64,000 nt of DNA from Bacteroidia bacterium (lineage in GTDB: Bacteria > Bacteroidota > Bacteroidia > JADZBD01): NCBI GenBank assembly GCA_020852255.1, contig JADZBD010000018.1:206826-270825 (forward strand). The letters are read 5' to 3'. Each line of letters opens with the position of its first letter. The stretch's first letter is position 1. Positions 60,885-64,000 of the stretch are shown here, one piece after another. Below the pieces are notes generated by a model, which saw nothing but the letters and a program-made list of their open reading frames with translations, did not search any database and had not been told where the DNA came from. The position numbers and the translations under genes were made by a program.

Positions 60885-61673
60885 ATGTCTATCATCACAC
60901 TTACTACGGATCTGGGGCTTAAAGACCACTATGTTAGCGCGGTGAAGGGCAAAATACTGAGTGAATTACCCGAGGCAACGATCGTGGATATCTCCCACCA
61001 GATCACCCCCTTTAACATCATCCAGGCTGCATATGTACTCCGGAACGCCTGGCACCACTTTCCTGCCGGAACGGTGCATATTATGGGTGTGAATATGGAA
61101 ACGGTGGATGATCTACGGGATATTCAGAGACCCTATATCGGCGTTTCCTGTGAAGGACATTACTTTATCGGGTACGACAGCGGGGTGTTCGGATTCATTT
61201 TCGATAAAGTTCCGGACCTCGTAGTCGAACTCTCGATCAAGGAGGAAACCCCACTGAAAACTTTCCCTCTCCGCGATGTATTTGTAAAAGGAGCTTGTCA
61301 TCTTGCACGCGGAGGCACGCTGGAGGTGATTGGAAAACGGAAGGACAGCATGCATACGCTTCCCATCGGGATGCCGGCCGTTACAGACAACTCCCTGCGC
61401 GGAATGGTCATATTTATTGACTCTTTCAGCAATGTGGTGTATAACATCACCGAGAAGCAGTTCCGGGAAGTGGGAAAGGGAAGAGATTTTACGATTTACT
61501 TCCGGAGCCACCGCATCCAAAAAATTTCTTCCAACTACCGCGATGTGCTGGCCGGGGAGATCCTGGCGCTGTTCAATTCTTCCGGTCATCTGGAAATCGC
61601 GCAAAATCAGGGACCTATCGGAAAACTCCAGAGTGTTCACCTTACGGATCCTCTTATGATCGAATTCACATGA
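60885..61673 (+). CDS. SAM hydroxide adenosyltransferase (DUF62; chlorinase/fluorinase family)
   Basis: Enzyme of the DUF62 family that hydrolyses S-adenosylmethionine to adenosine and methionine. The N-terminal ITLTTDLGLKDHYVSAVKG carries the SAM-binding aspartate, followed by VDISHQITPFNIIQAAYVL and DSGVFGF. The C-terminal domain has FIDSFSNVVYNIT, a family motif. The 262-residue length is standard. A dedicated halogenase role is unlikely, because no halide-site evidence or biosynthetic cluster is present. It overlaps the ABM-domain gene by 4 nt. Confidence 0.9.
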   Translation: MSIITLTTDLGLKDHYVSAVKGKILSELPEATIVDISHQITPFNIIQAAYVLRNAWHHFPAGTVHIMGVNMETVDDLRDIQRPYIGVSCEGHYFIGYDSGVFGFIFDKVPDLVVELSIKEETPLKTFPLRDVFVKGACHLARGGTLEVIGKRKDSMHTLPIGMPAVTDNSLRGMVIFIDSFSNVVYNITEKQFREVGKGRDFTIYFRSHRIQKISSNYRDVLAGEILALFNSSGHLEIAQNQGPIGKLQSVHLTDPLMIEFT

Positions 61674-61957
61674 TTATTCGTCTGGTAAAAATGACCTTCC
61701 GGCCGGAATGCACGGAGGATTTTGTTAAGATTTTTCTAAAATACCGCAGGGAAATTTCGAACTCCCCCGGATGTTCCCACCTGGACCTTCTCCGAGATAA
61801 GCAGGACCCCGGCGTTTTCTTTACGCTCTCTCACTGGGATGGGGAAGAATCGCTGCTCGCCTACCGGAACTCAGAACTTTTTAAGATTGTATGGCACCAG
61901 ACAAAGCAGCTGTTTGCATCTGACCCACAGGCCTGGAGTACGGTGGTGGCCGGATAG
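61670..61957 (+). CDS. ABM-domain (antibiotic biosynthesis monooxygenase-like) protein
   Basis: Small dimeric alpha+beta barrel protein of 95 residues with the ABM pattern: MIIRLVKMTFRPECTEDFVKIF, SPGCSHLDLLRDKQDPGVFFTLSHWDGEESLLAYRNSELF, key parts CSHLDLLRD and LSHWDGEESLLAYR. The family includes oxidases and isomerases; here no substrate can be assigned. The ATG overlaps the stop of the SAM hydroxide adenosyltransferase, so they are co-translated. Despite the name, no antibiotic cluster is present. Confidence 0.88.
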   Translation: MIIRLVKMTFRPECTEDFVKIFLKYRREISNSPGCSHLDLLRDKQDPGVFFTLSHWDGEESLLAYRNSELFKIVWHQTKQLFASDPQAWSTVVAG

Positions 61958-62006
61958 TTTTTCATCGGCCCGCGGGCACTGCACCCGGAATATACATTCC
62001 TGTAAA

Positions 62007-62402
62007 TTATTTCAGTACCCCGAGGCTATCCAGCTCCTCCAGTGTAACGCTGGGCGGCATGATATTGTTCTTGACTTTGTAGGCCACCAGCTCTCCCGTT
62101 TTCCGGGCCCTTTCTTCCTCTATGAAACCATCGTTGCCGGGAACAGCAGGAATGTTGGGTTGATGTATATATGTTTTCCCGTCAATCTTAATATCGTAAC
62201 CAAATCCCTTCTGTCCCCCTCCTGCAGCGGCATTCTCAAATACTACAACCTCTACCGTGGCATCTTTGTAGGGATTAATTTTCGGAATGGTATCGGTATG
62301 CACGGTGGTTGAGTCGCCTTTAACGTGTGTGTCTGCAGGCGTTGTTTCATTTCCGCAGGAGGTCAGTCCGAAATACAATGCTATAACAATCAAGTTTTTC
62401 AT
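62007..62402 (-). CDS. DUF4907 lipoprotein
   Basis: A 131-residue lipoprotein with signal peptide and lipobox LTSC (C16). A Thr/Asp-rich linker leads to the DUF4907 domain (about 50-131): VEVVVFENAAAGGGQKGFGYDIKIDGKTYIHQPNIPAVPGNDGF, with key parts GFGYDIKIDGK and IHQPNIPAVPG, then EERARKTGELVAYKVKNN. This family is found next to, and probably structurally works with, other envelope proteins in Bacteroidota; its role is unknown. The stop lies 49 nt from the convergent ABM gene. Confidence 0.86.
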   Translation of the reverse strand: MKNLIVIALYFGLTSCGNETTPADTHVKGDSTTVHTDTIPKINPYKDATVEVVVFENAAAGGGQKGFGYDIKIDGKTYIHQPNIPAVPGNDGFIEEERARKTGELVAYKVKNNIMPPSVTLEELDSLGVLK

Positions 62403-62430
62403 CTTACATTAACTTACATTATGTGTCATC

Positions 62431-64000
62431 CTAAAAAAAGTATACTCTGATCTTCTCCCGCTGCCATTTTTCCCATTCTCCTTTGTAAATGTACGCTGCG
62501 ATGATATCCTGCCATTTGTTCTGCTGGTAAAAATACTTCAAAACCTCGATGCACGGGCCGGCGAGGCGTGTATTAGAACTCATCAGGGCATTAAACAGGT
62601 TTTTCATCATCTGCTCATCAAAATGGCCGAGACGTTTAAGTGTTTCGGCCGCATTCACGCGGGTCCTGAACTCGTAGGAAAGGGATGTATAATTCACCAG
62701 ATCTTTCAGGAACTGCTCGTTTTTGGTATGGCCATACGCGATCTCAAGCCATTTGATTCTTACATTTCTCCCTACCGTGCCTTCTATAGCAGCGGTACGC
62801 TCAAGATAAGCTCCTATGTTTTCAGGCTTAAGACGGCACAGTAATTCCAGGGTAGAAGCAATGAATTCGTAGGAAGAGTCGGTCAGGCATTTTTCGAGAT
62901 CGGTAATAATTTCTGCAGGGAATGCGCGCACATGCGCCACCACATGCTTTTTTACCTGTACATCCGCTCCAACGAGGGCATCTTTAAGCATTTTAAGAGT
63001 CTCCGCGTCGGTTTGCGATGACAACTGGTAGATTACCTCCCCTTTGATAACATTGAACTTGTCGGCGTAGAAGGCTTTTAGCAAGGCGGCTTTTTTAAGC
63101 TCCACAGGTACAGAACGAAGTGCGAGTGCGGCATCGTAGCGATCCAGGTAATATTTCGCACCGGTAACCTGGCTGAGAAGCATGACAGCGGTTTTTTCAA
63201 ACTCCACAGATTTCATTACTTCATTGTTCGGATCAAACAGAGCATACGCTACTTTTTTTCCGGATGAGTTAGGAAGCAGCACTACATGATTTTTCTCCCG
63301 GATCCATTCTTGTTTGCGCTCCATGCTACCATCAGTATAGTGTACTTCAAACCAAATGGGCATCTTAAACAGTCCCACCGCATCCGACACTGTATGCGTT
63401 TGCGTAACATTGAATTCAGAAGCGCCGGGGATTTCCCGGAACTGAACTTTGTATGCCGGTTCACCCCCACGATACACCCATTCATCCCAGAACCAGGCAA
63501 GGGAATATCCCAGCACTTCTTCAAATGCCACCTGAAGATCATGGGAATCCACATTTCCGTATTTATGCTTGTTCAGGTAATGTTTGATGCATTTGTTATA
63601 TGCTTCCTTACCGCCTACCACGTACTTGAGCATATTGAGAACAAAAGCGCCCTTGGGATAATGACGTGTGCTTCCTGCATCGCTATGAGCAACGGGGAGA
63701 AAGTTCTTTTTAGTTTCTTCCAGGGAATTTATCTGTGCGTTTCTGCGCTGCATATCAAAGTGATCCCAGCCCATCACTTCCCTTTCGAACATCTGGTTGT
63801 AGTAGGTGGCAAAACTTTCCTGCAGCCAGTGATGTGCTGCGGAACGTGCGGTAATAAGATCGCCGAACCACTGGTGAGCGAGCTCGTGGGCATTCACGCC
63901 CACATAGTACCGGTCATTAAAAGAACGGCGGTCCACCATCAGGAAATCCCCGAATACGGTGGCAGTGGTATTTTCCATCGCACCGTCCATATAATCCTGG
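62431..64000 (-). CDS. M1 family aminopeptidase (5' partial)
   Basis: Zinc aminopeptidase of the M1 (PepN/LTA4H) family. The frame is open to the right edge, so the N-terminal domain lies outside the window; the ATG at 63990 is an internal Met. Visible are the substrate-binding GAMEN (residues 3-7 from that Met), the zinc motif HELAHQWFGD-x13-E within NAHELAHQWFG and LQESFATYYN, and the long C-terminal helical (HEAT-like) domain. The catalytic tyrosine region (VVGGKEAYNKCIKHYLNKHKYGN, key part HKYGN) is also present. It is transcribed in the same direction as the DUF4907 gene, 28 nt upstream of it. Confidence 0.93.
   Translation of the reverse strand, partial: QDYMDGAMENTTATVFGDFLMVDRRSFNDRYYVGVNAHELAHQWFGDLITARSAAHHWLQESFATYYNQMFEREVMGWDHFDMQRRNAQINSLEETKKNFLPVAHSDAGSTRHYPKGAFVLNMLKYVVGGKEAYNKCIKHYLNKHKYGNVDSHDLQVAFEEVLGYSLAWFWDEWVYRGGEPAYKVQFREIPGASEFNVTQTHTVSDAVGLFKMPIWFEVHYTDGSMERKQEWIREKNHVVLLPNSSGKKVAYALFDPNNEVMKSVEFEKTAVMLLSQVTGAKYYLDRYDAALALRSVPVELKKAALLKAFYADKFNVIKGEVIYQLSSQTDAETLKMLKDALVGADVQVKKHVVAHVRAFPAEIITDLEKCLTDSSYEFIASTLELLCRLKPENIGAYLERTAAIEGTVGRNVRIKWLEIAYGHTKNEQFLKDLVNYTSLSYEFRTRVNAAETLKRLGHFDEQMMKNLFNALMSSNTRLAGPCIEVLKYFYQQNKWQDIIAAYIYKGEWEKWQREKIRVYFF

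Noticed and set aside
60885..61957. Halogenation or antibiotic biosynthesis cluster
   Set aside because: The DUF62 and ABM names suggest it, but DUF62 proteins are mostly SAM hydrolases, and no biosynthetic genes surround the pair.
1..64000. CRISPR array, prophage or large mobile element
   Set aside because: No regularly spaced repeats, integrase, transposase, capsid or terminase genes were seen; the one large inverted repeat stands alone.

Overview
This window looks like chromosome of a member of the Bacteroidota, probably a Flavobacteriia/Sphingobacteriia-like or uncultured lineage. The signs are: a PorP/SprF-like protein and a CotH protein with a type IX secretion (T9SS) sorting tail; Bacteroidota-typical families (BT_3928, DUF6089, DUF4907, DUF6913, MuiA/DUF4139, CASTOR/POLLUX-like channel, SiaB/SiaC); carboxypeptidase-like domains in front of a TonB receptor and another envelope protein; almost no Shine-Dalgarno sequences; and repeated TAnnTTTG boxes, the Bacteroidota -7 element. 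Nothing points to a prophage, an insertion sequence with a transposase, or a CRISPR array. Both edges cut genes: a DoxX-like gene on the left and an M1 aminopeptidase on the right.

Layout. 0-8.3 kb (+): a tight operon of BT_3928-type membrane protein, oligopeptide-type ABC permease, tpiA, prmA and a 1498-residue exported protein of unknown function. 8.3-13.2 kb (-): UvrD/PcrA helicase, then a DUF1015 gene co-transcribed with an RlmI-like methyltransferase. 13.3-17.7 kb (+): LemA, two TPM-domain proteins, ClpS, an M48 metalloprotease lipoprotein, NfeD and FloA, followed by a strong terminator. 17.8-18.2 kb: tRNA-Arg(ACG), tRNA-Pro(TGG) and tRNA-Arg(TCT), with long hairpins in the spacers. 18.2-21.3 kb (+): DUF6913, dapA, DUF167, a WcaF-like acetyltransferase and a family 2 glycosyltransferase. 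21.3-28.9 kb: DUF6089 outer membrane protein and clpC (-), divergent from gyrA and a TPR protein (+).

28.9-30.2 kb is the most accessory-looking part: AT-rich, with a small winged-helix/membrane protein preceded by a 10-bp inverted repeat and followed by a 22-bp perfect inverted repeat, then a DUF7793-like protein. 30.2-36.2 kb (-): small membrane protein, MuiA, PorP/SprF-like protein, a thioredoxin-like protein, a carboxypeptidase-domain surface protein and ilvE. 36.3-42.7 kb: CASTOR/POLLUX-like channel (+), TonB receptor with a His/Cys-rich partner (-), a methyltransferase, a zinc-ribbon protein, and ssb (+). 42.8-44.3 kb (-): a SiaC-like protein and a kinase made of two fused SiaB-like domains. 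44.3-51.8 kb: TauE/SafE (+), then rhomboid, CotH and TamB (-). 51.9-56 kb (+): tsaD, an exported protein, folP, cdaA (c-di-AMP synthase) and an MBL hydrolase in one run. 56-64 kb: TPR/SpoIIE-type phosphatase (-), a bactofilin-like beta-helix protein (+), phoH-purC (-), SAM hydroxide adenosyltransferase with an ABM-domain protein (+), a DUF4907 lipoprotein and the M1 aminopeptidase (-).

Most of the window is housekeeping and envelope biology. The points most worth checking are: the fused double SiaB kinase beside SiaC; the recurring placement of TAnnTTTG-type boxes 3-7 nt before start codons (candidate leaderless mRNAs); phoH, whose conserved N-terminus has no ATG/GTG/TTG; a terminator whose U-tract runs directly into the PorP start codon; the winged-helix locus with its inverted repeats; and the two-gene His/Cys-rich protein and TonB receptor unit. 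Functions are read from motifs and family memory; no database search was run.
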